A stretch of DNA of 64,000 bases, taken from 66-474 sp035281745 (lineage in GTDB: Bacteria; Pseudomonadota; Gammaproteobacteria; Xanthomonadales; Rhodanobacteraceae). Shown piece after piece: positions 20,972-28,601 of the stretch. Positions within the stretch are counted from its first letter, which is position 1. Each line of letters opens with the position of its first letter. A program made the translations under genes and the position numbers. The notes beneath the pieces were generated by a model that was not told the origin of the DNA, searched no databases, and was given only the letters and a program-made list of their open reading frames with translations. The stretch is from contig DATEDI010000010.1 of assembly GCA_035281745.1 (NCBI GenBank), positions 1 through 64,000 of the forward strand, written 5' to 3'.

Positions 20972-21718
20972 TCAGGCGAGGATCGCGAGGTAATTCCGGA
21001 CCGTGCGGTCCAATCCGTCGTACAAGGCTTCGCTGATCAGCGCGTGGCCGATCGACACCTCGGCCAGCTCGGGAATCGCACGTTTGAACGTGCCGAGGTT
21101 ATTCTGATCGAGGTCGTGACCGGCGTTCACGTCTAGACCGGCATCCACGGCGCGCCGCGCGGTATCGACGCAGCGTTGCAGCTCGGCCGCGAAATCCCGC
21201 TGGGCAAAAGAATGCGCATACGGGCCGGTGTAAAGCTCGACGCGCGAAATCCCAAGCGCGTGCGCCTGCTCGAAGCCGTCGGTACTGCCCGCATCGACGA
21301 ACAGTGAAACGCGACAACCCAGCCGGCGGAGCTCCGCGACCAGCGGGGCAAGCTTGGGCAGGTCCCGCACGAGGTCGAATCCATGGTCGGAGGTGATCTG
21401 GCCGTCGGCGTCGGGCACCAGCGTCGCCTGGGCGGGGCGGGCATGGCGCACCAGTTCGACGAAACCGGGATAGCCGGGACGCGGTGGCGCAAACGGATTG
21501 CCTTCGAGATTCAATTCGACGCGCCCTCGCGTGATCGTCGCGAGCAGCGCGACGTCCTCCGCAGTGACATGCCGCCGATCGGGGCGGGGGTGCACGGTGA
21601 TGCCGCCGCAGCCTGCCGCGATGCACGTCTCCGCCGCAGTCGCGAGATTCGGTTCGTGGCCGCCGCGCGCATTCCGCAGCACCGCGATCTTGTTGAGATT
21701 GACACTGAGCGTCGTCAT
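20972..21718 (-). CDS. pdxJ: Pyridoxine 5'-phosphate synthase
   Basis: TIM-barrel enzyme that condenses 1-deoxyxylulose 5-phosphate with 3-amino-2-oxopropyl phosphate to make pyridoxine 5'-phosphate. It has 248 residues, with start ATG at 21718 (MTTLSVNLNKIAVLRNARGG); the open frame continues upstream but is not PdxJ-like. ITVHPRPDRRH and ELNLEGNP match PdxJ motifs. The usual N-x-DHVATLR is replaced by NLNKIAVLR, as in a divergent PdxJ subgroup. The location next to exbD2 is typical of Xanthomonadales. Confidence 0.93.
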   Translation of the reverse strand: MTTLSVNLNKIAVLRNARGGHEPNLATAAETCIAAGCGGITVHPRPDRRHVTAEDVALLATITRGRVELNLEGNPFAPPRPGYPGFVELVRHARPAQATLVPDADGQITSDHGFDLVRDLPKLAPLVAELRRLGCRVSLFVDAGSTDGFEQAHALGISRVELYTGPYAHSFAQRDFAAELQRCVDTARRAVDAGLDVNAGHDLDQNNLGTFKRAIPELAEVSIGHALISEALYDGLDRTVRNYLAILA

Positions 21719-21819
21719 CTGGAATGGAAAGCCAAGAGGGTCTTTCGGACGTTTTCTCTGCCGGTAGGTGTCCCATTTGCAAATGGTTCGGCGGAGCAGC
21801 GATCGGAAATGATCGCACG

Positions 21820-21857
21820 AAAAAACCCAAAAAAAGGCGCGGAGGGGACTCCGCGCC
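21820..21857 (-). terminator. Rho-independent terminator downstream of the PPTase gene
   Basis: On the minus strand a perfect 9-bp stem GGCGCGGAG/CTCCGCGCC (21857-21836, 4-nt loop) is followed by a long T-rich run (TTTTTTTGGGTTTTTT, 21835-21820). It ends transcription from the phosphopantetheinyl transferase/acs side before pdxJ. Confidence 0.85.
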
Positions 21858-21965
21858 GGAGAGTGCAATCCGCCACGTCGCTGTCGTGGCGGACTTTACG
21901 GGGAGACTTCCCGTGCTGATTGAGACACCCGCCTCGCGGCGGAGTTCCGGCGCCCACGGAACGGT
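21858..21965 (-). other. Multi-hairpin segment upstream of the terminator (3' UTR or small RNA candidate)
   Basis: Between the phosphopantetheinyl transferase stop and its terminator lies a structured 108-bp segment. It has a perfect 9-bp hairpin TCCGCCACG/CGTGGCGGA (21869-21877 with 21885-21893), and shorter complementary words (CGGG/CCCG, GGCGG/CCGCC) toward 21965. No coding frame is evident. It may simply be a structured 3' UTR, or the precursor of a processed small RNA. Confidence 0.35.
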
Positions 21966-22646
21966 TCAGCCGGCGGTCCCGGTCGTCCGGAATGCTGCAA
22001 TGGCGCGGTTTTGGCCGCGCCATGCCAGGGCGCCGCGATAGCCAGGCGCAGCTTCGAAGCTGATGAGTTGCCAGTCCGGAGACTCGCCCAGCGCAGGATC
22101 AACACGCTCCAATATCCAGTCTGCGTCTGCACGTCGCGCGAACGCGAGGCGCGCGAGGCCGAACGACAATCCTTCCCCCACTGCCTTCAGCACCGCTTCC
22201 TTCGCGCACCAAAGCTTGATGAACGCGCGGTCGCGGACATCCGGTTCAAGTTGCGCCAGCGCATCCGCCTCGGCGGGATCGAAAAATCGCCGAGCGATTT
22301 CCAGCGAACGCTGGCTCTTGCCGAAGCGCTCGATGTCCACCCCGAGCTCGCATCCGCGGGCGAGCGCCACCAGTGCAAAGTCGCCGCTGTGCGACCAGTT
22401 GAACTCCAGCCGATCGGTTGCGCCGGCCGCGAAGGAGCGGGGCGCGAGCCGGGGCTTGCCGCGCGCATCCTGGTCCAGCACCACGGACGACGTGGACGTG
22501 TCGAGATAGGCCGCCAGCAGCGCCAGCAGGGGTGCGCGCCCCTGCGGCATCGCGTAGGGAATGCGCCACAAATGAATCAAATGGCCGTCCCAATCCCGGG
22601 CCGCATTCCGGGGAATCGCCTCCGCGAACTCCAGAGCCATGGACAT
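21966..22646 (-). CDS. 4'-phosphopantetheinyl transferase superfamily protein
   Basis: Transfers 4'-phosphopantetheine from CoA to a carrier-protein serine. It has 226 residues, the size of the Sfp-type class. The signature motifs are LGVDIER (Mg-binding Asp) and WCAKEAVLKAVGEGLSFG, and an upstream NWSHSGD matches the P1b-type motif. Either the ATG at 22646 or the one at 22640 could be the start. It lies 17 bp after acs on the same strand, suggesting co-transcription. No carrier protein or synthase gene is in the window, so its substrate is unknown. Confidence 0.9.
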   Translation of the reverse strand: MSMALEFAEAIPRNAARDWDGHLIHLWRIPYAMPQGRAPLLALLAAYLDTSTSSVVLDQDARGKPRLAPRSFAAGATDRLEFNWSHSGDFALVALARGCELGVDIERFGKSQRSLEIARRFFDPAEADALAQLEPDVRDRAFIKLWCAKEAVLKAVGEGLSFGLARLAFARRADADWILERVDPALGESPDWQLISFEAAPGYRGALAWRGQNRAIAAFRTTGTAG

Positions 22647-22663
22647 CCGTGCGCCGCTTTTCG

Positions 22664-24619
22664 TCAGTGCCGAACGCGGTCGTCGTACAGGCGCTTCACC
22701 ACCGAAGGATCGGCCAGCGTCGAGGTATCACCCAACGCGGCAAGGTCAACTTCGTTGTTGCCCGCTTCGGCGATCTTGCGCAAGATCCGGCGCATGGTCT
22801 TGGCCGAACGTGTCTTGGGCAGCGCCGCGGCCCACTGCAGATATTCGGGCGCGGCGAATCCGCCGATGCGCTCACGAATCCCGGTCACCAACTCCTTCTT
22901 CAATGTGTCGCTCGGCTCGACGCCTTCCTTGGGCGTCACGAACGCGTAGATGGTCGTGCCCTTGACGTCGTGCGGACAACCCACCACCGCGGCTTCGGCG
23001 ACGCGTTCGTCCGCCATCATCGCACTTTCGATTTCCGCGGTGCCGATGCGGTGCCCGGACACGTTGATGACGTCGTCCACGCGCCCGGTGATCTTCCAGT
23101 CGCCGTCGACATCGCGCTCGGCACCATCACCGGTGGTGTACACGCCCGGGTACATCTTGAAATAGGTGTCGACGAAGCGCTGGTGGTCGCCATACACGGT
23201 GCGCATCTGCCCGGGCCAGGAGTCGGTGATCACGAGATTGCCGGACCCCTCGCCTTCGATGACCTTGCCGTCGGCGCCGAAGATCGCCGGTTGGATGCCG
23301 AAGAAGGGTTTCATGGCGGCGCCGGGTTTCAGCACGGTGGAACCCGGCAACGGGCAAATCAAAATCCCGCCGGTTTCGGTTTGCCACCAGGTATCGACGA
23401 TCGGCGATCGGCCCTCGCCCACCACGTCGAAATACCACTCCCACGCCTCCGGATTGATGGGCTCGCCGACCGAGCCCAGGAGGCGCAGCGATCGGCGCGA
23501 AGTCTTTTTCACCGGCTCGTCGCCTTCGCGCATCAGCGCGCGGATCGCGGTCGGCGCGGTGTACAGGACCGTCACCTTGTGCTTGTCGCAGACCTGCCAC
23601 ATGCGCGACGCATCCGGCCAGTTCGGCACGCCTTCGAACACCAGCGAGGTCGCGCCATTCGCAAGCGGACCGTACACGATGTAGCTGTGACCGGTGACCC
23701 AGCCGACGTCGGCGGTGCACCAGTAGATGTCGTCTTCGCGCAGGTCGAAAATCGCCTCGTGCGTGTAGGACACCCACACCATGTAGCCGCCCACGGTGTG
23801 CAGCACGCCTTTGGGCTTGCCGGTGGAACCGGAGGTGTACAGGATGAAGAGCGGATCTTCCGCGTTCATCGGTTCCGGCTCGCACTCCGTGGATTGTCCT
23901 TCCAGCAGCGTCTCCCACCAGCGGTCGCGCGGTGACTGCATGTTCACCGCACCGCCGGTGCGACGTACCACCACCACGGTCTCGACGCTGGTGGTGTCAG
24001 GACGGGACAGTGCCTCGTCCACGTTTTTCTTCAGCGGGATTTTCTTGTTGGCGCGCACGCCTTCGTCGGCGGTGATCACCAGCTTGCATTGCGAATCGGC
24101 AATGCGCCCTGCCAGCGCGTCGGGCGAGAAGCCGCCGAACACCACCGAATGGATCGCGCCAACCCGCGCACAGGCCAGCATCGCGACAGTGGCTTCCGGA
24201 ATCATCGGCATGTAGATCGCGATGCGATCGCCCTTCTTCACGCCGAGATGTTTCAGTGCGTTGGCAAACTGGCACACCTCGGCGTGCAACTCGCGATAGC
24301 TGATCGCGCGCGAGACATCGGGGTTGTCGCCCTCGAACAGGATCGCGGTCTTGTCGCCGCGCTTTTCGAGTTGCCGATCGAGGCAACTGACGGTCGGGTT
24401 CAATACGCCGTCGGCGTACCAGCGGATGTGCAGGTCCTTGGCGTCGAACGAGACGTCCTTGATTCGCGTCGGCGGCTTCATCCAGTCCAGCCGCTTGGCC
24501 GCTTTCGCCCAGAATGCTTCGGGATCGCGCAACGACTCGGCGTAAAGGCGCTGGTAATCGTCAGGCTTGATCTGCTCGGCGGCCGCAAACGCGGACGGAA
24601 CGGGATGCACTTTGCTCAT
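22664..24619 (-). CDS. acs: Acetate--CoA ligase
   Basis: ANL-superfamily enzyme forming acetyl-CoA from acetate, ATP and CoA via acetyl-AMP. It has 651 residues, matching Acs (652 in E. coli). The start is the ATG at 24619 with GAGGAG 7 nt upstream; an in-frame ATG 24 bp earlier is less likely. The adenylation motif YTSGSTGKPKG, the hinge region and the C-terminal LPKTRSAKTMRR with the acetylatable catalytic lysine are present. The TWWQTETGG motif has the Trp associated with acetate specificity. Confidence 0.96.
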   Translation of the reverse strand: MSKVHPVPSAFAAAEQIKPDDYQRLYAESLRDPEAFWAKAAKRLDWMKPPTRIKDVSFDAKDLHIRWYADGVLNPTVSCLDRQLEKRGDKTAILFEGDNPDVSRAISYRELHAEVCQFANALKHLGVKKGDRIAIYMPMIPEATVAMLACARVGAIHSVVFGGFSPDALAGRIADSQCKLVITADEGVRANKKIPLKKNVDEALSRPDTTSVETVVVVRRTGGAVNMQSPRDRWWETLLEGQSTECEPEPMNAEDPLFILYTSGSTGKPKGVLHTVGGYMVWVSYTHEAIFDLREDDIYWCTADVGWVTGHSYIVYGPLANGATSLVFEGVPNWPDASRMWQVCDKHKVTVLYTAPTAIRALMREGDEPVKKTSRRSLRLLGSVGEPINPEAWEWYFDVVGEGRSPIVDTWWQTETGGILICPLPGSTVLKPGAAMKPFFGIQPAIFGADGKVIEGEGSGNLVITDSWPGQMRTVYGDHQRFVDTYFKMYPGVYTTGDGAERDVDGDWKITGRVDDVINVSGHRIGTAEIESAMMADERVAEAAVVGCPHDVKGTTIYAFVTPKEGVEPSDTLKKELVTGIRERIGGFAAPEYLQWAAALPKTRSAKTMRRILRKIAEAGNNEVDLAALGDTSTLADPSVVKRLYDDRVRH

Positions 24620-24686
24620 CGCGGGCTCCTCGATGCCAGGCAAGAAACCAAGCGTAGCACCGGCGCGGTGGAGTGACGAAGTGACG

Positions 24687-24947
24687 TCAGCGCGGCGGCG
24701 CCGGCGGAAGCTTGCGCGTCGAGTCGTCGTCTTTCTTGCGGACGGTGCCGCGCAGCGCCTGGATTTCGCGCTCGGTCATGTGTTCCGGACGAGAACTCGC
24801 ACGGACGTGTCGCTCGATGAAAAGCAACGCCGCGGCGATGGCGCTGACGAAGCCGATGAAAATGCCGAGCCCCATCCAGCCCGGCGAATGGCTCGCGAAT
24901 GCCAGCAGAAATGCCATCAGTGAAACGAGCGCCAAACCCCAGATCAT
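24687..24947 (-). CDS. Small membrane protein of unknown function
   Basis: An 86-residue protein with two hydrophobic helices (about residues 2-20 and 25-44) and a charged cytoplasmic tail (SSRPEHMTEREIQALRGTVRKKDD). The ATG at 24947 has GGAG 7 nt upstream. It is not recognised as a named family. It lies between acs and an M16 protease and is separated from the protease by a terminator. Confidence 0.65.
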   Translation of the reverse strand: MIWGLALVSLMAFLLAFASHSPGWMGLGIFIGFVSAIAAALLFIERHVRASSRPEHMTEREIQALRGTVRKKDDDSTRKLPPAPPR

Positions 24948-25043
24948 GGTGCCGCTCCGGACCGGACTTGGGGCCGATCATAATGCAGCCGATCGGCGTC
25001 GGCGTTGCCGCGCTCGGGAGGCGTGAGATGCGTCGCGCGCGCG

Positions 25044-25069
25044 AAAAAAGAGGCCACTTGCGCGGCCTC
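25044..25069 (-). terminator. Rho-independent terminator of the M16 protease gene
   Basis: On the minus strand the stem GAGGCC/GGCCTC (25069-25064 with 25055-25050, 8-nt loop) is followed by TTTTTT (25049-25044). It lies 21 bp after the protease stop. Confidence 0.75.
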
Positions 25070-25090
25070 CTTTTCCCCGTTCGCAACCCG

Positions 25091-27754
25091 TCACTTCGGC
25101 GCCGGCCCCTTCACCGCCGTCACCAATCCGTCCGGACGCACGTACTTCGCGAACACCTGCTGCACCTCGTCCGCGGTCAGGGCGAGGTAGTGCTGTGCAG
25201 CGATGGCGGGTTCGTCGAGCGGCTTGTCTTCCATCGAGTAGGTCAGCAGACTGCCGGCGATTGCACCGAAGCTGGACTCGCCAAGCGGAATCTGCCGCAA
25301 CAAAATGCCCTTGGCCTGCTGCAACTCGGTCGCGCTGATCGGCGCGTCCTGCATTTGCTTGAGGTCCTGCACCACCAGCTTGCCGGTTTCGGTCACCTTG
25401 TCGGGATCGCAGCCGAAGTTCACCGCGTAGGTACCGCGGTGCTTGTCCAGCGAGCTGTCGACGCCGACGGTGTACACGAGTCCGCGCTTTTCGCGCAGAT
25501 CGCGCACCAGCCGCGATGCATAGAAGCCGCCGCCCAGCACCTGGTTGCCCAACGTCAACGCGAAACGTTGGGGCGAGTCGTAATCAAGCGCGATGGTCTG
25601 AGCCATCGTCACTTCATCCTGAACCGCGCTCTTGTCGGGCGTCGTCACCCGGCCGGGACGATTGGCTGGGATGGCGGCGTAATCCGTAGCAGGTTTCGAG
25701 CCTTGCGCCGTCCAGCTTCCGAACGATTTTTCGACCACGGCTTTGGCCTCCGCCGGGTCGATTTTGCCGACCACCACGATGGTGGTCATGTCGGGCCGAA
25801 ACGTCTGCGTGTAATACTGCTTCACCTTTTCCAGCGTGAGGCCGCCGACGTTCTGCGGCGTCGCGTGGCGAAGCGATGGATCGTTCGCCGGCAGCAGCGC
25901 CTGGTTCAGGGCGAGCTCGGAGAGGAACGCAGGCGATTGCAGTTCTCCCGCGACCTGACCGGCGGTTTGGCGTTGCACGATCGCGAATGCCTGTGCCGGC
26001 AGGGCCGGGTGCAGTTCGTTGTCCGCGAGAAGCGCCATGCCCTTGGCGAAGTTGCCTGCGGGGACCGCAAGCGAGAAATCGGCGCCGGCGCCTTCGTGGG
26101 CGCTGATCGCATCCAGCGCAGCCTGGAACTGCAAGCGGTTCATGCTGGCGGTGCCGAACGGCAGCAGTCCGTCCAGCACCTGCGCGACGCCTTCTTCGCC
26201 CTTGGGCGCCTGCAGATCCTCGTTGGTCTTGATGCGCCCGTATACCTCGACGGTGTCGCTGATCGATTCCGGTTGCACGATCAGCTTCAGGCCGTTCGAC
26301 AACGTGTACGCAGTCGGATGCAGCGCAGACTTCGGCAATTCCAGCTTGGCAAAGGCGGCCTTCGCCCAATCCGGCAGCTCGACCGCATGATCGGGGCTGG
26401 ACGCGAAACTTTCCGCGCCGCCGAAGCCCTTGCTCGATACCGATTTGCCGGAACTTTCCGGCGTCAGCACCGCGGTGATCGCGTGTGCCGGATCGAACAG
26501 CTTTTTCGCCAGCGCGTTCACGTCGGCCGGCGTCACGGCTTCGATCGCGGCCTTGATGGCGTCGGGCGACTCGGCGCCTTGGAAAGCGAGCGCGCGCGAC
26601 CACGCATTCGCGAGCCCGTCGACTGAGTTCTTCTTGTACTCGAGGTCGGCGATGGCCTTCTGCTTGGCGGCATCGACCAAGGCCGGATCGACGCCTTTGG
26701 TGGCGGCATCGGCCAGTATCGCCTGCATCCGTTTCAGCACGGGCGCGGGATCGCCGCCCTTCGGAAACGCGCCCATCGCGTAATCGATGCCGGCGTGTTC
26801 CAGTGGCGAACCGAAGTAGCCGCCGAACAGCGCGGTGCCGTCGTAGCGCATGCCGGCCAGCGCCGCGCGCTGCGACCCCATCGCGCCGCTCAATACCAGC
26901 GCGGTCGCGTAGTCGTCGGCGCGCAGGCCGGGCGAACGAAACGCGACGAGCGCAAGACCAAACGGATAGTCGCTCGGCAACTTGATGTTCCGGGCTTTCA
27001 CCGGTTGGAAGTCGAACGTCGGGCGCGCCGGCAAAGTCTTGCGTGGAATGGTGCCGAAATCCGCCTTGACCGTCGCGAGCGTCGCGGTCGGATCGACATC
27101 GCCCGCGATCACCAGGATTGCGTTGTTCGGCGCGTACCACGCATCGTGGAACTGCTTCAGCATCTTGGCGCTGGTCTTGTCGAACGAGGGCCGCGTGCCG
27201 AGCGGGGTTTCCGCGTAAGGCGTGCCCGCGAACATCTGCGCGAGCAACTGTTCGCTCATCTTGAATCCCGGATTGGAATTGTCGCGCGCGACTTCCTGCT
27301 CGATCGCGCCGCGCTCCTTGTCCCACTCCTTCTGGCTCATGTCCGCGTCGCGCATGCGCAACGCCGCGACGTGCAGCGCGACATCCACGTTCTGCGAAGG
27401 CGTCATGAAGTAATACTGGGTCACGCCCCAAGTCGTGTCGGCGTTGAACGCGCCACCCATGTTGGCCGCGATCGCGGCAAGCTGATCCTTGCTCAGGCCC
27501 GGCGCGCCGCGGAACATCATGTGCTCCACCGCATGCGCGGTGCCCGGAAAGCCTTTCGGCGCCTCGCTCTTGCCGACCAGATAATTCATCTCGGTCGTCA
27601 CCACCGGCGCCAGCGTGTCGCGCACGATCACCACACGCAGGCCGTTGTCGAGCGTCGCGCGCGTGACATTCGCATCGTTTGTCGCGGCCAGAGCGCCGCC
27701 TGCCACCAAGGCCAGCGAAATCGCGCCGGCCAACCCCAACAGTTGTTTCCTCAT
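25091..27754 (-). CDS. M16 family zinc metallopeptidase (secreted, two-domain)
   Basis: A pitrilysin-type protease of 887 residues with a signal peptide (about 1-24, ending GGALAA). The start is the ATG at 27754 (MRKQLLGLAG); the open frame extends upstream without family similarity. The inverted zinc motif HxxEH is His74-Ala-Val-Glu77-His78, and the downstream zinc-ligand glutamate is in ERGAIEQEV (about 152-154). A second, inactive M16-like half follows (LPKSALHPTAYTLSNGLKL onward). Probably periplasmic peptide degradation. It is the next gene after the bacteriocin-like peptide operon, so a link to peptide processing is possible but unproven. Confidence 0.93.
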   Translation of the reverse strand: MRKQLLGLAGAISLALVAGGALAATNDANVTRATLDNGLRVVIVRDTLAPVVTTEMNYLVGKSEAPKGFPGTAHAVEHMMFRGAPGLSKDQLAAIAANMGGAFNADTTWGVTQYYFMTPSQNVDVALHVAALRMRDADMSQKEWDKERGAIEQEVARDNSNPGFKMSEQLLAQMFAGTPYAETPLGTRPSFDKTSAKMLKQFHDAWYAPNNAILVIAGDVDPTATLATVKADFGTIPRKTLPARPTFDFQPVKARNIKLPSDYPFGLALVAFRSPGLRADDYATALVLSGAMGSQRAALAGMRYDGTALFGGYFGSPLEHAGIDYAMGAFPKGGDPAPVLKRMQAILADAATKGVDPALVDAAKQKAIADLEYKKNSVDGLANAWSRALAFQGAESPDAIKAAIEAVTPADVNALAKKLFDPAHAITAVLTPESSGKSVSSKGFGGAESFASSPDHAVELPDWAKAAFAKLELPKSALHPTAYTLSNGLKLIVQPESISDTVEVYGRIKTNEDLQAPKGEEGVAQVLDGLLPFGTASMNRLQFQAALDAISAHEGAGADFSLAVPAGNFAKGMALLADNELHPALPAQAFAIVQRQTAGQVAGELQSPAFLSELALNQALLPANDPSLRHATPQNVGGLTLEKVKQYYTQTFRPDMTTIVVVGKIDPAEAKAVVEKSFGSWTAQGSKPATDYAAIPANRPGRVTTPDKSAVQDEVTMAQTIALDYDSPQRFALTLGNQVLGGGFYASRLVRDLREKRGLVYTVGVDSSLDKHRGTYAVNFGCDPDKVTETGKLVVQDLKQMQDAPISATELQQAKGILLRQIPLGESSFGAIAGSLLTYSMEDKPLDEPAIAAQHYLALTADEVQQVFAKYVRPDGLVTAVKGPAPK

Positions 27755-27976
27755 TGTAGTCTCCGTAAGAAACTTTAACGATCGGACTCGGGCATCGAGT
27801 TCATAGGCGCATAACAGCCACGCAAGCTCTCCTCTCGCATCACGCGAAAGCGTGATACACAACCTCAGTGGTAACTCAAGAGGGCCACACACCTGCGCTA
27901 TCGTAAGTTGTCATTCGCCACTCACTATGCTAGAGCACGAATGATCCCAAGCTCTTTCAGAACTCTATGCTTACCT

Positions 27977-28165
27977 TCAGTTCTTGGGGAGTCGAGGAGC
28001 GGTCTTATGGCATAAGCGTGTAAGCCTGTATGCATCTAGCGCGAATATCAATGAAACCGCGCCAAATGCGGCGATAAAATAGTTTCCATCTTTAATGCCA
28101 TCTGCGAAGCAGATAATGCCCGCAACGAGGATATAAATCACAAGAGCTGTGTGTTTGAATTTCAT
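27977..28165 (-). CDS. Small two-helix membrane protein, candidate bacteriocin immunity protein
   Basis: A 62-residue protein, start ATG at 28165 with GGAGG 7 nt upstream; the frame is open further upstream but the RBS decides the start. Two hydrophobic segments (about 6-21 and 28-44) and a basic C-terminus (RLTRLCHKTAPRLPKN). It is the last gene of the peptide cluster, after a strong hairpin. Size, topology and place match immunity proteins of class II bacteriocins, but no family is recognised and the role is inferred from context. Base composition is A+T-richer than the flanking genes. Confidence 0.6.
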   Translation of the reverse strand: MKFKHTALVIYILVAGIICFADGIKDGNYFIAAFGAVSLIFALDAYRLTRLCHKTAPRLPKN

Positions 28166-28182
28166 AGATAGCCTCCGAAAGA

Positions 28183-28214
28183 GCCCTTGTTCACGCTCGC
28201 GCGTGAACAAGGGC
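28183..28214. promoter_or_regulatory. 13-bp perfect hairpin between peptide gene and immunity candidate
   Basis: Arms GCCCTTGTTCACG (28183-28195) and CGTGAACAAGGGC (28202-28214) pair perfectly around a 6-nt loop. It begins 8 bp after the 48-residue peptide gene stop and ends a few bases before the GGAGG of the next gene. On the minus strand it is followed by CTCTTTCGG, not a proper U-tract. It is probably a partial terminator/attenuator or a 3'-stabilising structure. Confidence 0.6.
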
Positions 28215-28222
28215 GTACACAA

Positions 28223-28369
28223 TTAAAGCTCTTTCCAAATTCCCTTTGCCACACCTACTAGAAAATCGCCGAAGCCTTCAAAATCATCAGGTGACGGAAT
28301 TGTCTCATCTTCACCGCCTACTTGACCACCGCTTACCTGAAAAATCTGTTCTCCATCTAAGATCTTCAT
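28223..28369 (-). CDS. Double-glycine leader peptide 1 (bacteriocin/microcin-like precursor)
   Basis: A 48-codon gene starting at the ATG at 28369 (GGAGAGG 6 nt upstream) and ending TAA at 28223. The leader MKILDGEQIFQVSGG ends in Gly14-Gly15, the cleavage signal for C39 peptidases. The predicted mature part is 33 residues. It begins QVGGEDET, is acidic, and ends with an amphipathic aromatic tail FLVGVAKGIWKEL. The gene is 43 percent GC (63 of 147), far below its neighbours. It is directly downstream of peptide 2 and the C39 exporter. No known bacteriocin family is recognised. Confidence 0.75.
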   Translation of the reverse strand: MKILDGEQIFQVSGGQVGGEDETIPSPDDFEGFGDFLVGVAKGIWKEL

Positions 28370-28387
28370 TGTTTCCTCTCCTTTGTG

Positions 28388-28552
28388 TTAGGCAATAATT
28401 GCGTAAAGACCAGCGAGTGTGACGATTCCCACTGCAATTTTCACGAGCGCCTTTCCAACTTCCTCTCCATCCGATTCTGCATTTGCGGCGTCTGCAGCAG
28501 AAATTGTGCCTCCTGAAACCAAGAAAACGTCATTTTCACTCAGTGTCTTCAT
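28388..28552 (-). CDS. Double-glycine leader peptide 2 (bacteriocin/microcin-like precursor)
   Basis: A 54-residue precursor, start ATG at 28552 with GGAGG 8 nt upstream (the frame is open for 36 codons further but that part overlaps the transporter gene). The leader MKTLSENDVFLVSGG parallels that of peptide 1 and ends in Gly14-Gly15. The predicted 39-residue mature peptide starts TISAADAANAESDGEE and ends in a strongly hydrophobic helix (LVKIAVGIVTLAGLYAIIA), as in pore-forming class II bacteriocins. The gene lies 49 bp after the exporter. The pair could be a two-component bacteriocin; function untested. Confidence 0.78.
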   Translation of the reverse strand: MKTLSENDVFLVSGGTISAADAANAESDGEEVGKALVKIAVGIVTLAGLYAIIA

Positions 28553-28601
28553 CGTCTGTGCCTCCAGAATGCATCGGGAATACAAGCCGTCCCGATTTCG
28601 G

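Noticed and set aside
28183..28214. Considering the 13-bp hairpin as a normal terminator
   Set aside because: No U-tract follows on either strand, and an immunity-like gene with its own Shine-Dalgarno follows immediately; it was kept as a regulatory hairpin only.
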